Shown: positions 1 to 12,569 of the stretch, piece after piece
Numbering within the stretch: the stretch's first letter is position 1
Layout: each line of letters begins with the position of its first letter
Assembly: GCA_027922465.2 (NCBI GenBank)
Contig: BQMF02000228.1
Coordinates: 434,001-498,000, forward strand
DNA from: Turritopsis dohrnii
Taxonomy: Eukaryota > Cnidaria > Hydrozoa > Anthoathecata > Oceaniidae
Length of the DNA: 64,000 nucleotides
Direction: 5' to 3'
Position numbers and translations under genes: made by a program
The notes under the pieces: model-generated
Databases searched by the model: none
Told to the model about the DNA's origin: nothing
What the model saw: the letters and a program-made list of their open reading frames with translations, nothing else

Positions 1-15
1 TCTTAAGGGGCTAAG

Positions 16-190
16 GGGAGCTGTGGTAGAAAATAATGACACCCCTTAGAAAATATCAACCCCCGTGGTTTACGCTTATGACTTGTTAGATTTTCTTTGT
101 TAGGGTTAGGGTTAGGGCTAGGTCATAAGCGTAAACCACGGGCGATGAATATTTTCTAACGGGTTATTATAATCTACTACAAAGCTCCAA
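16..190. repeat. Fold-back (MITE-like) repeat with telomere-like core
   Basis: The two halves are imperfect inverted copies. The arm CCCGTGGTTTACGCTTATGA near 63-82 is repeated in reverse complement at about 123-142, and TTAGAAAATAT near 47-57 matches ATATTTTCTAA at about 149-159. Similarity continues outward to GGAGCT (17-22) and AGCTCC (183-188). Between the arms, at 99-117, lie three tandem TTAGGG-type units, the usual animal telomere motif. No coding potential. It is most likely a small non-autonomous fold-back transposon. Exact ends and any target duplication are uncertain. Confidence 0.7.
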
Positions 191-977
191 CCTTATGTTG
201 TTTGATAGTTGTCTGATAATGTATGGTCAACAGATCTCTTTCCATGTTTTCATTCAGATCATATTTTTCTACCAAATCCCTTGATATTACCAAATCCCAT
301 AGTTTTTCATATATAAGAATAGGTTTTCTTATAATGTAAAACATAAGAATATATGAGACAAACTTTATACCTTGACTTCTTAAGCATGTGCATCACCATT
401 GCATATTCCATCATAGAATGTTCATTCATGCATACTTGATATTTTTTCTATCGGCGAACAGATTTAAATATCCTTATATGGTCAAGAGAAAATCGGCAGT
501 CCATGACATCAAGACATATTCACACGTTTCAGAGGGATTTTCACTTTTGGATCACACACAGTGCCTAGGGTATTGGATCGTATGTTCAAAAATTCAAAAT
601 TTATTTGGCTCTTTCTAACCCGAAGGACGAAATGCGTTTCGTAAGGAGCTTACTAAGTATCTCATGAGTGGTTAAAAAGAGTCCAATATCTGTTGCTTAA
701 TTCCTTGATCCCTCAAACCCGTGATTCAGTTTATTTCCAGTAGCAACATTTATCAAGCATTATTATAAATCACAAGGGAGTGGATATTGACTCCAGTAAA
801 TAAAGAGATTTCAAACACAGATGGACACGTGTATTATATCCTGTATAAATATTAGTTAAAAAAATGCATATATAAATAAGTAAATCAGACTAAATTTTTT
901 AAAACAACCAAATTCTTGTGGTGAGAGCATTTTCATTCAACGAAACTTCCATGCAAATACAAATATCCTCACCCACA
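191..977. other. Non-coding stretch, nothing recognised
   Basis: AT-rich sequence between the fold-back repeat and the transposase. An open stretch at 388-618 has no recognisable domain and no convincing splice context, so I do not call it. The transposon's left end may lie here, but I could not find a terminal inverted repeat. Confidence 0.5.
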
Positions 978-3900
978 ATGATTATTGTTTCATGTTTAGC
1001 AGACAAAAAAACGATGGAAGTCGATACAGTTGATTGTTTAGCAAACGAAAATAATGCATTAAACCAGGATTGGTCCAGTGAGTAATATATTACAATAATA
1101 GTTTGTGAATATCACGATTCTTTTCAATAAATTTAAGTTTTTCTTTAGTGTTCAGTCGTGATGATGATGACGATAATGATGACGGAGATAATGATGACAC
1201 GAATGCTTCACCTTGCAAAAGTGATAACGACGAGGAAGAATTTCCGGTGAGATTTCTCTGTTGCAACTTGCTTAACGTAATACCCAATGACATGAGCAGA
1301 TGTAATATGAACCTATGGAAAATCACAGTTATTAAATTAATGACTTGACTTGCAAAGTCGCAATAAATATTCGTCACCTGTAATGAGCTGTTACTATGAA
1401 AACTCAAAGTATTCCATTCCTAAACGGTGCGTAACGCATTTTTTTCCTATTATAGGTGGTTGAAATTCCAGACATCTGGCTTGAAGATGAACTACCAGAG
1501 AAGGACTTTGAAACTGACATATCAAGAAACCAAGATACTGAAAACAAGCGCTGGTTAATCGTGAAACTAATATCAAACTTACTTCTCATTTGGAAAACAA
1601 AGTTTCGGGTTTCAGATAACGCAATGAACAGTCTCCTCCACATTGTACAATATCTTTTAACATGCCTGTCTTGTATTGTTGGCGAATGATTAATGGATTA
1701 CTTCATTAAACTTTTCCCATTTTCATTGACTAAATTAAACCAAATGCTTGGTTATCAAAAGGATTCGTTTGAAAAGTTTGTTTCGTGCCTGAAATGCCAC
1801 AAACTTTATAAATATGACGCCTCATTTTTTGTTGATTCTGAAGGAAAAAGACAGACTAAACATTGCCATTATGTACAGTATCCAGAACACACACAGCAAA
1901 GATTTAGAGCACCATGTGATGAACCACTTATGAAAAAAATCGTAAATCGTAACGGAAGCAGAACTTTTGTTTATCCGTTTAAAGTGTACGCATACCAAAA
2001 ATTAAAATCATCCCTTGTTAGGCTTCTGTCAAACGAAAATATTGTAGAAGTTCTACAGCGAAAGATCACTACATCCGATGATTGCTTCTTTGATATACAT
2101 GATGGACACATTTGGAAAACCTTCATGGATTCCTTGGGAAATCATTATTTTGACAATCCCCGAAACTTGGCTGGAATGTTAAACATAGATTGGTTCCAAC
2201 CATTCAAACGTACCGAATATTCTTTGGGTGTGATATACATGGTAATTGTGAATCTACCACGAGATGTTAGATTTAAAAAAGAAAACGTCATCATTGTGGG
2301 CATAATTCCTGGACCACATGAACCAAGTCTAAATGTCAATACATACTTAGAGCCACTCGTGAACGAGTTACTTGAGTTATGGGAAGGATTTTTTGTGACA
2401 GAAAAAGATGGCATCCCAAAATTATATCGTTTTTGTTTGATGTGTATCGCAGCCGATCTTCCGGCTATTCGAAAGTGTTGCGGGTTTCTATCATATAATG
2501 CTGAGAAAGGTATGTTACAAAAGATTTATGTTCCACGAGGAATATCTTTAGATACATCTAATGCAATGGATTTACCTTTTTCCCTTTTGCCATCAGATAC
2601 TCGAAGATGCAAGCATTTTTTACTGGCAAAACAGCAGTTTATCCAGAAAAAGATTGATAAACATGTTCAAATCTATTGCACCTGAAAAATAAAAATTAAC
2701 TTTACACAATCCTTAAAAAATGTTTACACTCTCTTTGTGCACTTTCCGAAGAGCCTACAAGACCAAACGTTCTAGTTCAAAAAGATACTATTCGGCTATT
2801 GTTAAATTCAGTTACAGCTTCTGTCAGATTAAAATATTTTTCTATTAGGTTGCAGTAAATGTTTCAAGCAGTTTCCAAGAAAATTTGGAGAAAAGCCAGA
2901 CTATTCGGGATTTGATGACAACAACTGGGTGAGAAGAAATGGGGATGACCATAAAGATCTTGCTATTGGTATCAAAGCAGCCCCAAACAAAGCAACTCAA
3001 TCACAACTTGAGTCTCAACATGGTGTGCGGTATAGTGAACTATATAGATTACCATATTTTGATCCGATTACTTCACATGTGGTAGACCCTATGCATAACT
3101 TGCTGTTGGGGACAGCCAAGCATGTTTTTGTAGTTTGGATTAAGTTGGGCATCCTTGATGATTGCAAAATAAATTTGATTGATACAGAGATGAAGAAAGT
3201 CAAAGTACCATCTGAAATAGGAAGAATAACAAAGTCAATGGCACATTATAAAACAATGGTATCTGATGAATGGAAAAACTGGACCTTCTTTTATTCTTTG
3301 TTTTGCTTAAAGGATGTACTTGCAGAAAAGCATTATAATCTGTGGCAAGTTTTTGTGCATGCTTGTCATTACTTCATTAGCACATCAATTTCTAAAGAAG
3401 AAGTTAATGCAGGTCATTCTGTGAAAGATTTCAAGAAGTATATGGTTCAGAGCATTGTACACCTAACATGCATATGCACCTACATCTAAAAGAATGTATT
3501 TTGAACTTTGGTCCTGTGTACAGCTTCTGGTGCTATAGTTTTGAACGGTATAATGGTATTCTTGGAAACTATCACTCAAATAACCATGCTGTTACTATAA
3601 CGTTAATGCGAAAGTTTCTTGATGGAAATCGTGGAATTTCTTCATATCATCAATTGGAAGGTATTGAAAATATTCCATCCTTGTCTGAATTTAATCTCAA
3701 AGACAGTGATCATGACAGCAATGACATTTCACAGTTTGATTTTCTAAAAAGAAAAGCCGTTGTTTGTCTTGAAGATTTGAAAATGCAAGGATTTTATAGA
3801 CTCACTTGTGTGCCGAAACTTTACCACTTATCTGCTCATCAAGTTGCTGAAATAAAACAGCAGCTATGTTCCATACTTCAAGATGTGCATGAAATTTTTG

Positions 3901-4325
3901 ATGTGAATGTGTTTGTTCATTGCTTTGATAACATTTGCATGGGGAGAGAAAACCTAACAACATATTCACAAAGAAATGGTGAAAACAAGGACAGTTGCAT
4001 TTTAGTCAAAACAACAGAATTTGATTACCGACCTGGCTTTGTTGTCAATGTCTTCCAGGTTGGCATAAGTGTTCTAGACATCAACAACTGTTGCAAGAAT
4101 ATAGAAATTGTCTGCGCAGAAGTGGAATTATTGAAAAAACATCATGAAAGACATTGGTATGGTAGGAATTGTCCCATGGAACTCTGGTCAACTGAAAGTG
4201 AAAATAAGCATTTGTTTATTCCTCTTTGTCAGATTAAAAGAAAATGTGTCATGATCAAAGACATTCAGTATTTTCCAGCAACTGTCATTAGGAAACAATC
4301 GCAAATCAATTGGCAAATCATTTGA
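978..4325 (+). pseudogene. Decayed CACTA/EnSpm TNP2-type transposase
   Basis: Likely exons: 978-1077 (weak), 1149-1246 (Asp-rich acidic), 1456-2509, and 2849 to about 3450, continuing in another frame to the stop at 4325. Splice phases agree at 1246/1456 (phase 0) and 2509/2849 (a split Gly codon). TNP2-family signatures are visible: a central segment with ADLPAIRKCCGFLSYNAEKG, then after the intron GCSKCFKQFP, then LPYFDPITSHVVDPMHNLLL. A C-terminal DUF4218-like part contains CTPNMHMHLHLKEC and FGPVYSFWCYSFERYNGIL. In the family this protein excises and inserts CACTA elements. Two lesions are visible: an in-frame TGA at 1687-1689 and a one-base frame change near 3445-3452, just before the CTPNMH motif. 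The copy is therefore probably dead. It may sit in a 5' intron of the RNF213-like gene. No terminal inverted repeats were found. Confidence 0.82.
2510..2848 (+). other. Intron within the transposase
   Basis: The donor AAAG|GTATGT at 2510 and the acceptor TTCTATTAG|GT at 2848 join a glycine codon and restore the family motif GHNAxxGCSKC-like as NAEKG-CSKC. Without splicing the frame runs on to a stop at 2683-2685 and the motif is broken, so the intron reading is preferred. Confidence 0.75.
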
Positions 4326-6785
4326 CAATGTATATTTTGTTTTATAGGTATAAATGTTTTTATAAACATACTAAAAAGCAATCTTATAATATCAGGGGTT
4401 TTTCCAAGCAATTTCCAACTACCATTTACTGGTAGTTGAAACTCAATTTTGAATTGAGTTTAGAAACTCAATCATTCATTGTCAATTAAGCATTTTTTTA
4501 ATTGATACTGTCCAATATGTAGTACTTGAAAAAATATTTTGAGAGTGTAAACAAAAACAAAAGATGTGTCACGATCAACTTAAATATAATACAACAAAAA
4601 AAAACATAACTATTATTGCTGTTAACGGGGGGGGGGAGCAACTAAAAAACATGCTCAACTATTTATATAAAACAAAACATGCTCAACTTAATGATTTAAT
4701 TGACAAGATAACTTAGATATATTAGGCCATTATTCTGCAAATGTTCTGTTGCTAGGGGAACACCAATGCTATGGTAATTTTGAAATTTCCTGTGTTATAA
4801 AAATTCATTTCCTCACCATACAAAAGAATATGAAAACGTAAGTGGTACCAGTAGGACTCATTTTCATGTTACTCAATGAAACTAAAATACATCTTTCCAA
4901 CTCTCTTTAATAACACAAGGAAATGGAAGCTTAACCAAACTTTTTACTTTTTACAAAGATAAACTTGTTAAATTAACTCTGAACAGTTTATATTCAATTC
5001 CAGACGAAACACATTAGTAGAGTAGCATGAGGAACACTCATACGAATGCACACATGTGATTGATCACATGTCTAAGACTTCTTGCCCGTGTGGCAAGGCC
5101 TGCTTTTAGACATCGACATCGCTAGCTTCCAAGTGCTTTGCCCACCTAGGATCCCACCAAGCTATGCCTTGGACTGTATAACTCAATCTTCTCTACCAAA
5201 AACGGTAGTAACCAAAAGTTCTTCAAAAAATCCCTGAACATTGTATATAATAGATAATAGTATTCCATAAATTGATAGCACACTTATAGCCTAAAATATG
5301 AACCAGTATGATTTGCTAGCATAGTTGAAAACAAATTTGTCATATTAAATTATGTATATATATATAAAATATATTTTTATTCGAAAAAAGCTTTTCATGA
5401 TAATGTACACGATATCAGAAATAATTACATTTTACAGCGTTTCCATTTCTCTTTGTCAGGTATACCCCCTACTAATGTATATTTGTTTAATCTTTTGAAC
5501 TTTATCAAAACAAGTCTTTTTCTTTCTTCTTTTCATTAAAAAATCATCATTGATGAAAAGATTTTATTCTATACACATAATTTATGTATTTTTATAGAAT
5601 AAAATCTTTTCATTTTTTCATTTATGTCATAAAAGAAAAGGTGTCATATCTTCTTATACCTCTCATATCTTCTTGTAAATGTTTATAATTTTCATGTCAT
5701 TTTCATTAAAAGTCCATTATATAAGAATATAAATATACATAAGCTACTTTACTTGTGAGAGTGTATGAGAACAACTAACAGGAAAGATTGGATAAAAAAA
5801 TATAATGTTTTTTTTGTGCATCAACATTTTTTATCCCTCTCCCTGTTTATAATTTAACCACATAATCCAGCACTGACAGCTCAGTTTTCATTCAAAGCAT
5901 GGAAATAGAGAATTTGCTAATCAAGGGTAAAAAAATAATCTAAAACTTGTTTCAGTCTCAATGGAAAGAATGAAGTTCTATAAACCCCCACAGCTAATCC
6001 ATACGGCATGTAAACAAAATCAGTCACTCGCTCCTTTGCTACCATCATGTTTCCTCTAACGGATTTCGATATTGGAAATGATGGGTAAATGCGAAGTAGA
6101 TATTTCCAGACTGGAAACATCTGGGAAATTCAGAGTGGAAATTTCCGTTTACTAAATTATGTTAAAACTCAGAAATTTCCCAAGTGATAAATGTTCGGGA
6201 AATTTTTATTTTTTTCCAGTGTATGCTATACAGCCTACAGCTTATATGGCTTACGGCTTACAGCTTATGGCTTACGTCTTATGGCTTTATTCCTCTGTAA
6301 GAACAATTGCAGTAGTTTGGCGTAATTTTACTTTGACTTATTATGGAAATTACTTTTGATCAGCAGAATTTCTTTGTGTTCTTGAAAATGGGCTTTTCAC
6401 TTTCCATGTCACTTTTCTGCAAAGAGAAAGATTTCAGAAAACTTTCAACCAAAAACCTGTACTGTATTTCATTATAAGTACAAAGTTAATGAAATGTTTA
6501 GCTCACTTGGTATAGGATCTTGTACTTACTAAGGCAATAACTGATTGTGGTTCTGAAATGAACTAATCAAATAAAAGATTGAAATCATTCAATGCAATGT
6601 CAAGTATTAGCTTAATATCTGAAGTAACTTGATCATATAAAAAAAAGAAAAAAGAACAGTAAACACAGAGAGAATCTCTAACGTCCATAACAATGGACTA
6701 TGGTTCATCAATAAGCTTGCTATTCAAAATTTTATTTTGAAATAATCTACATAATACTTTTAGAATGCAACATTTTTTTTTTTAG
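4326..6785. other. 2.5-kb AT-rich stretch without recognised exons
   Basis: No convincing coding exon on either strand. It holds a G-run near 4627, a 21-bp-arm hairpin at 5553-5613, and a short degenerate repeat of a GGCTTACAGCTTAT-type unit around 6225-6290. A 66-codon open stretch through that repeat is spurious. Because the first RNF213-like exon (6786) is internal, this may be intron of that gene, with the transposase inserted in it. Confidence 0.5.
5553..5613. repeat. Perfect 21-bp inverted repeat (hairpin)
   Basis: ATGAAAAGATTTTATTCTAT begins the left arm (5553-5573). Its exact reverse complement occupies 5593-5613, with a 19-nt AT-rich loop. No terminator role is expected in an animal nuclear genome. 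It could be a degenerate MITE or a chance palindrome in AT-rich DNA. Confidence 0.6.
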
Positions 6786-9700
6786 TGCAGGATTGACTCT
6801 TTTAAAATCTTCCAAGTGTATGATCGATTTGATCAACATTATGGTGAAGAAATTCATAACACATTCCTAGAAATATGTTCCAACCTATTGAATGATGCTT
6901 TTCAGGTAAAATTGTTACATCTACTTTATCAAACAATCCTTTACAAACAGTAACAGCATCAACTTGATAATAGGTTAATTTGATTTGATCTAATAAATTT
7001 AATTTTTTAAGTTTGACTTCATTTAAAACATTTTGATATCCTTTAATTTAACACACTCAGCAGAACAAAATGTCTGGCTTCTTTACGAATTTGTTCATTC
7101 TTTATTATGTTAAACATCAAAGGTTTATCACAAAAATCAAAAGAGTTCTATAAGTAACAAAAACGTTTTTATTTTGTCCTACTCATTAGCTCACTTATTA
7201 ATCTAAGTTTTCATGTGTTTGGATTCATTTTCAAAAGTTGTTGCAAAATGAATGATTTTGATAACCTATTCACTAAAACCCCAAGAGCTAATAAAACATG
7301 TTGATTGATAACTGTTTTAATTGCCTGGAAAGTTTTTGTGAAATTTATCAGTACTCTTATTTTACTTTAGAATGATGATTCTGTAACACTAATGGATAGG
7401 CTTTATACTTCCAGCAAGAGATTCAAGGATTTAGTTTGTGACTTTTTTGAACAGAAATGGAAAAACAATCAGATTTACATGGATAAACTTCAGCATTGTT
7501 TAAACTGGCATCCAATGAAAATGTTTCTCTCAAGTAAGTTATTATTATAAAGCTTCTCACATTACCATAAACACTTGTGACCATAACAATAATTTTTGGC
7601 GAGTTGGTGGTTATTCAACTTTCTGTTTGCAAAGAACATAGGGAGAATTGAGAATGCTAATTGCATTGTGTTGTTGTGTCTTGATGTCTCATTCATACAT
7701 CCTAATTGCAGCCCTAACCCCTCAATAATGCAAAAAGTTTTAACAAGGTTAACAATGAGATGATCTGCTTTTGCCGTCTGGAGTTCTATATCTTATATGT
7801 AATACACAATTGTATGGTTTTATGGTCAAGTTCTTACGAGGATGTAAAGCCATGCAGAGGCGATGGGCTTTTCACTTTTCATAATCTGATATTAGCAGTT
7901 TTGGTGAAGTATTTTACATCAGTATTTTTAAATTTTAATTTGAACTTTTGAACTATTAGGGAGTGATGATGGATCTTCAAATGGTGCAATCAAGGAAGTA
8001 AAAGAGTTGATCAATGGTATTGCAGAACACTTGTTATGTAGTACCATCACTTTAGGAATACTAGAGGTTTTAAAAGAAAAGAAGAAGTCTTTCTGTGATC
8101 TTCTTCCAGTTGTGACTAATAAAAGTCAGGCCATTGAAACTGCATTGGAGAAGTGTCTGGATGAACTTAATGGGTTTCATCATGCTATCAGAATCTCAAG
8201 TTACTTCATTCAGTTTGTTGAATTTCAGAAGTTTCCTAAAAGTTTTGGTATGTACATAGATTTTTTTTGCAAAATGAATTTTATTAATTGATTGTAGTGA
8301 TTGATTACAGATGCTCCACTTTGAATGTGTTTTTGTAATTTTGTGATTTCAGTCTTCTTCATTTTTTTCTATGAGTTTGTTTTTAAAAATGTAAGTTATG
8401 AAAATTTTTCAGCATCATAATTTAAGGTCTCATTCTCTCCTCCCCCTAAGAAGGTTCTGGCAATAACAATAATGTATGGCAATAACAAGACATGAGATTT
8501 CGTTTGCTTACCAGTTAGTTTTTTCTTTAGCTGATCTATCTGAATTAAATTCAACGGTAAAGAAGAACCATTCAGAAATGTCAATGTCAGATATATTTGG
8601 AAGTGATTACCCTTTACACAGATACTTTGGTTTGTCGGAAGAAAACTTTTCATGGATCTTCAAATTGGAAGAGAAAAAAATGATTGGCAGTCGCTTGCTT
8701 TCAAATTTAATGCAAAAAACAGCAAAAGGTTTGATGCGAAAGGAAATGAAATGCTTGAAACATTCACAAATAATTGAGTTAGTTGTGATACAATCTTTGA
8801 CATTGTTGGATGGATATGTGCAAGCAGCTGTAAGTGGACAAATGTCTACAACCGATGTTGTCCATTGTTTTTCCTCAGTTGAAAATAATCTTTTGGATGA
8901 ATTGAGTCTTATAAACGCATTTTATGATATGAAATATTCTTTAACAAACATTGAAAGCTGTACTGGGAAGATATTATGTGTTTTCCAGCTAAAACACTGT
9001 GTTGAGCTGTCAAAGAAAATTCAAACTGTTGCTGATAAACTAAAACTAAGTGGGGATTTCTCTACGATTGCGGAGATTGAAAAAAAGGTACCAAAATTTT
9101 AATTATTCATTATTTTGATACTCTTGGACTCTTGTCAATTTGTTAAAAAAACTTTCACCTGTAATGCAGTATCAATTTTTGTCCTATTTAACCATATGTG
9201 GTGCTGATTATTACTTCCAAACTCTGAAACGTTTTTTTCCCACTGCAACAAAAAAACCCAACAATAATTATAAGTATCTTATAAAAATATTAAAATAAAA
9301 TTTATTTAAAATAAAATCAGTGGATGACTTATTAACTGTTTCAATTTTTTAATATGGCTGCTGCATGAAGTTAATCTTCAATCTTAATTGAATCGAAGTT
9401 AATCTTAATGTGCAAGAACTTGGTTTTCAAATTTTCCAATTTTGGTTAAATGGTGACATAAATACATTGGGTATGCATGGAAAGAATATGGAAGCGATGA
9501 AGTAGTTCTTCTCTTAAAATTTGAAAGTTTTTTTTCCTGAGTATAACATAAGTTTTGGCAGATTAGTATGGGTGCCCATACCAGTCAATTGATATCAAAT
9601 TACATCTCCAATCAGTGACAAAATAAATAGTTTTTCAATTTTTTTGTCTGAAATGAATTAAGGAATGGCCGTTCAACATGCAGAATTATTGTATTTATAA

Positions 9701-12569
9701 TGTTAATACAATAATTCTGCATGTTGAACGGCCATTCCTTATGTTATTATAAGATGTTATTTTCCTAATAGTGATTATGTTTTTACAAGTATTACTTGTA
9801 AGTTTAACAATTTGAAAATTATTTAAAAATGATTTTAGACCAACCCTGATGCTGTTTATTCTTTGAGTGACGTTCAAGAGGAGCTAGTCGATAGTGCTCA
9901 AAAGATTTTGGAAATAACACCAAACATGAAAAAAGTATTCACAGCTGTTGAAAACAATTTGAACATTCTCCTGTGGTTAAAACAGCAGTTGAAAGGTATG
10001 AAACAGATTGCAAAGCAGATAAACATTTATTTGAATCGATAATTCACTTTATCTTTCAAAATGTAGTAGTTTATGCTAGCTATATAAGATTTTGAAACAA
10101 CACTAAATTATTAGTACCCTAGGCCGACTTTTTTTTTGCGTCACCTTATTTTAGCAATTTTAGCGAATGAACATATTTTTGCTAAATTAAACTTAAGATT
10201 TTCCCCATATTGAATACATTGCTTTGTTTTATCCACGAGAAAATAACTCTGTGAAGTTTTTTGAAAATCATGTTTGTTTGTTTGTTTTTTACCTTTTGGT
10301 AATTCTTCATAATATCTCACTCAATAAATTAATCGGTCATTAGCTAAAATTAAATTGCATTAAATCCGTGTCCATCCATTTTCGCAAAATTTTCCTGACA
10401 CAAAAAAAAGTCGGCCTAAGGTTAATGTAAAAAAGTAAATAGTTTTATCCCAGTGTTGTTACAGTTGTTGCAGAGATGTCATACAATTTTGTTCCTCATT
10501 CAAAATATAGCCAGAGGAAGTTCATCAGATATGGCTGAGTTGATGATTGTAAAAATTGTGTTCATGTATAACAGTATTGTTAAGATTATTATCAACCTTT
10601 TAAAGACAAGGCAGCAACATTATCAAGGGTATCAATATTATAGGTCCAAAAGAAGTCAAAGTCTTTGTGGAAATGTTATCAATTGCTGCTGGTGAAAATG
10701 AATATGAAATTGGCAGAGTCAAATGTTTTGAATCAAGTTGTGTTGCATTTAGTCCATTGATATTTGGTTTAAATTATGATGCAGGATTTGAAGAATTATA
10801 CAATGCTTGTAAAGCTGCTGCTGATTGTTTGGAGCAAAATCCAAAGATCATTGATGATCTGGTAAGTTGATTTTGAGTTTAACAGATTTCTTTCAAACCC
10901 TGTTTTCTGTCAATGTTTTGGTACTACTTGTGTTTTTAAAGATGACACTTTTTGTCTGTGACAAGGACATTTCCAGAAGTTGTGACCATAGTGTTTTGAG
11001 AGACATTTATCTTGTTCAGACTCAATTAATATGAATGCTTATTTACTGGACACCCATAGTGTTTTAATACCATTAGAAATTGCCAAGATGCATGTCTATG
11101 TGCTGTAAGGAAACTACCTTTTTTGATTCAATGGGAATGCTAACTGAATGCTAAACTCACTGCCTGACAGCAATAAAGGTGAAGTTGTTTTGAAAATGAA
11201 AATTTAGATGTGTAACTTATTTTACTGGTATTGGCACATTGTTAAATTATTTTCTGGACACCTATAGTGTTTCAATACTATTAAAAATGGTCGAGACGCA
11301 TGTCAGTATGTGCTATAAGGAAACAGTCTTTTTCCTTTTCTGCAATAAGACATTTGTAATAAATCTGTATTGTAATCTGTATATGTATTTTTTATCTTCT
11401 ATATCTGTATTTTAAGCGTGATACTAATAGAAGTATGAGATGGTTTGAAAAGGCAAAAGATTCCCATGGTTCAGTAACAACAAAGTCACTAGAGCAAGCT
11501 AAAAAGATTAACAGTGCTGGTTGTTACACTGTTGGAAACATTAACGAAGGAGATTGGTTTTTAAAGGAAGAAGTAAATGTTAAAGATGTTGTCTCACTTT
11601 TGGTCAGAAATGAGGATGGAGAAGAGGAGAACCAATGTAAAGCATATGATCTTGATGCTATATATGATTTGCAGAGCCGACTTATGCTTCTTGGTAGTGA
11701 CTCAGCAGTTATCTCAAGTGACAATAAACAATTTGAGAAAGATTATTTTGTAAAAGTATGCCTAATTTCCTTTTAACTTATCCCCTACATAAGAATTTGG
11801 TAACTTCTATTTTTACCTTTTCATATCCAACCGACAAGTGTGCTACTGTGGAAGTGTGTTAGTTAATCTTCCGATGTCAATTCTAGATCTCTGAACTAAT
11901 CACAAGGTTAGCTACAGTCTTTGTTTCACTATGTGAAGAAGGAAACATCTGTTATCTCACTTACAAGAAAGAAATCCAATGCAACATAAGCAAAGCAAGA
12001 TCTGATAATGAGCATTTCAATGATTTGGAAGCAGAAATAAAAAAATTGGAACAAGAACTTGAAGAATGGAGACTAAAGATAGTTGAGTATAGGAAAGAAT
12101 ATCCTTTATTAAATTATTTTACTGTAAAACAATGTCTGTATTTACAAAAGCAACTAGAAATACTTCGGGGAGATGTACGTGAGGTTGACCGATTGGAACC
12201 CCAAGTTTTCGCTCTTCTGAAAGTTGTTTTTCTGAAAGTGAGTAAATCTGATGTTAAAGATGCTTTTCAAATGTCACTTGTGGAAGTTAATGATGATATG
12301 AAAAACAACTGGAAAAAAGTTAAGTATGAAAAACCGTCTAATTTCAATCAGTTGTCCTACAAACAGCTGTGTCAATTTGTGGAAACTTTAAAAAATGAAC
12401 ATGGCATTGCAGAAAATGTTGCATTGGCATCTCTGGTTAGAGTTTATCCATTTGATATCAGCACAGCTGTAATTTGGTGCAAAAAAAGGAATCCAACAGA
12501 TGATCTCATGGATGAATTAGCTGAAGAGGCAAATGAAGAGTTGGAAATAATCATGGAGGAATCTGAAAG
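6786..12569 (+). CDS. RNF213-like: stalk / N-terminal arm exons
   Basis: Exons: 6786-6905, 7371-7533, 7960-8247, 8531-9087, 9839-9995, 10644-10861, 11417-11755, 11887-12569. All junctions are GT-AG and the phases agree. The segment is mostly helical and charged, with a coiled-coil-like Glu/Lys-rich part starting near 12025. Family landmarks are YGPL/FSPLIFGL-type wording before an AGFEELY motif (exon at 10644) and KDSHGSV (exon at 11417), which match the region preceding the AAA ring in vertebrate RNF213. The 8531 acceptor was chosen over a start near 8476 because it gives a TTTTTTCTTTAG tract and the right phase, whereas 8476 follows an in-frame TAA. The 5' exon(s) are missing. Confidence 0.8.

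Noticed and set aside
388..618. 76-codon + frame near the left edge as an upstream RNF213-like exon
   Set aside because: No family landmark and no convincing splice sites.
8476..8530. Exon start at the ATG near 8476
   Set aside because: An in-frame TAA precedes it and no phase-1 acceptor fits; the acceptor ending at 8530 has a pyrimidine tract and the right phase.
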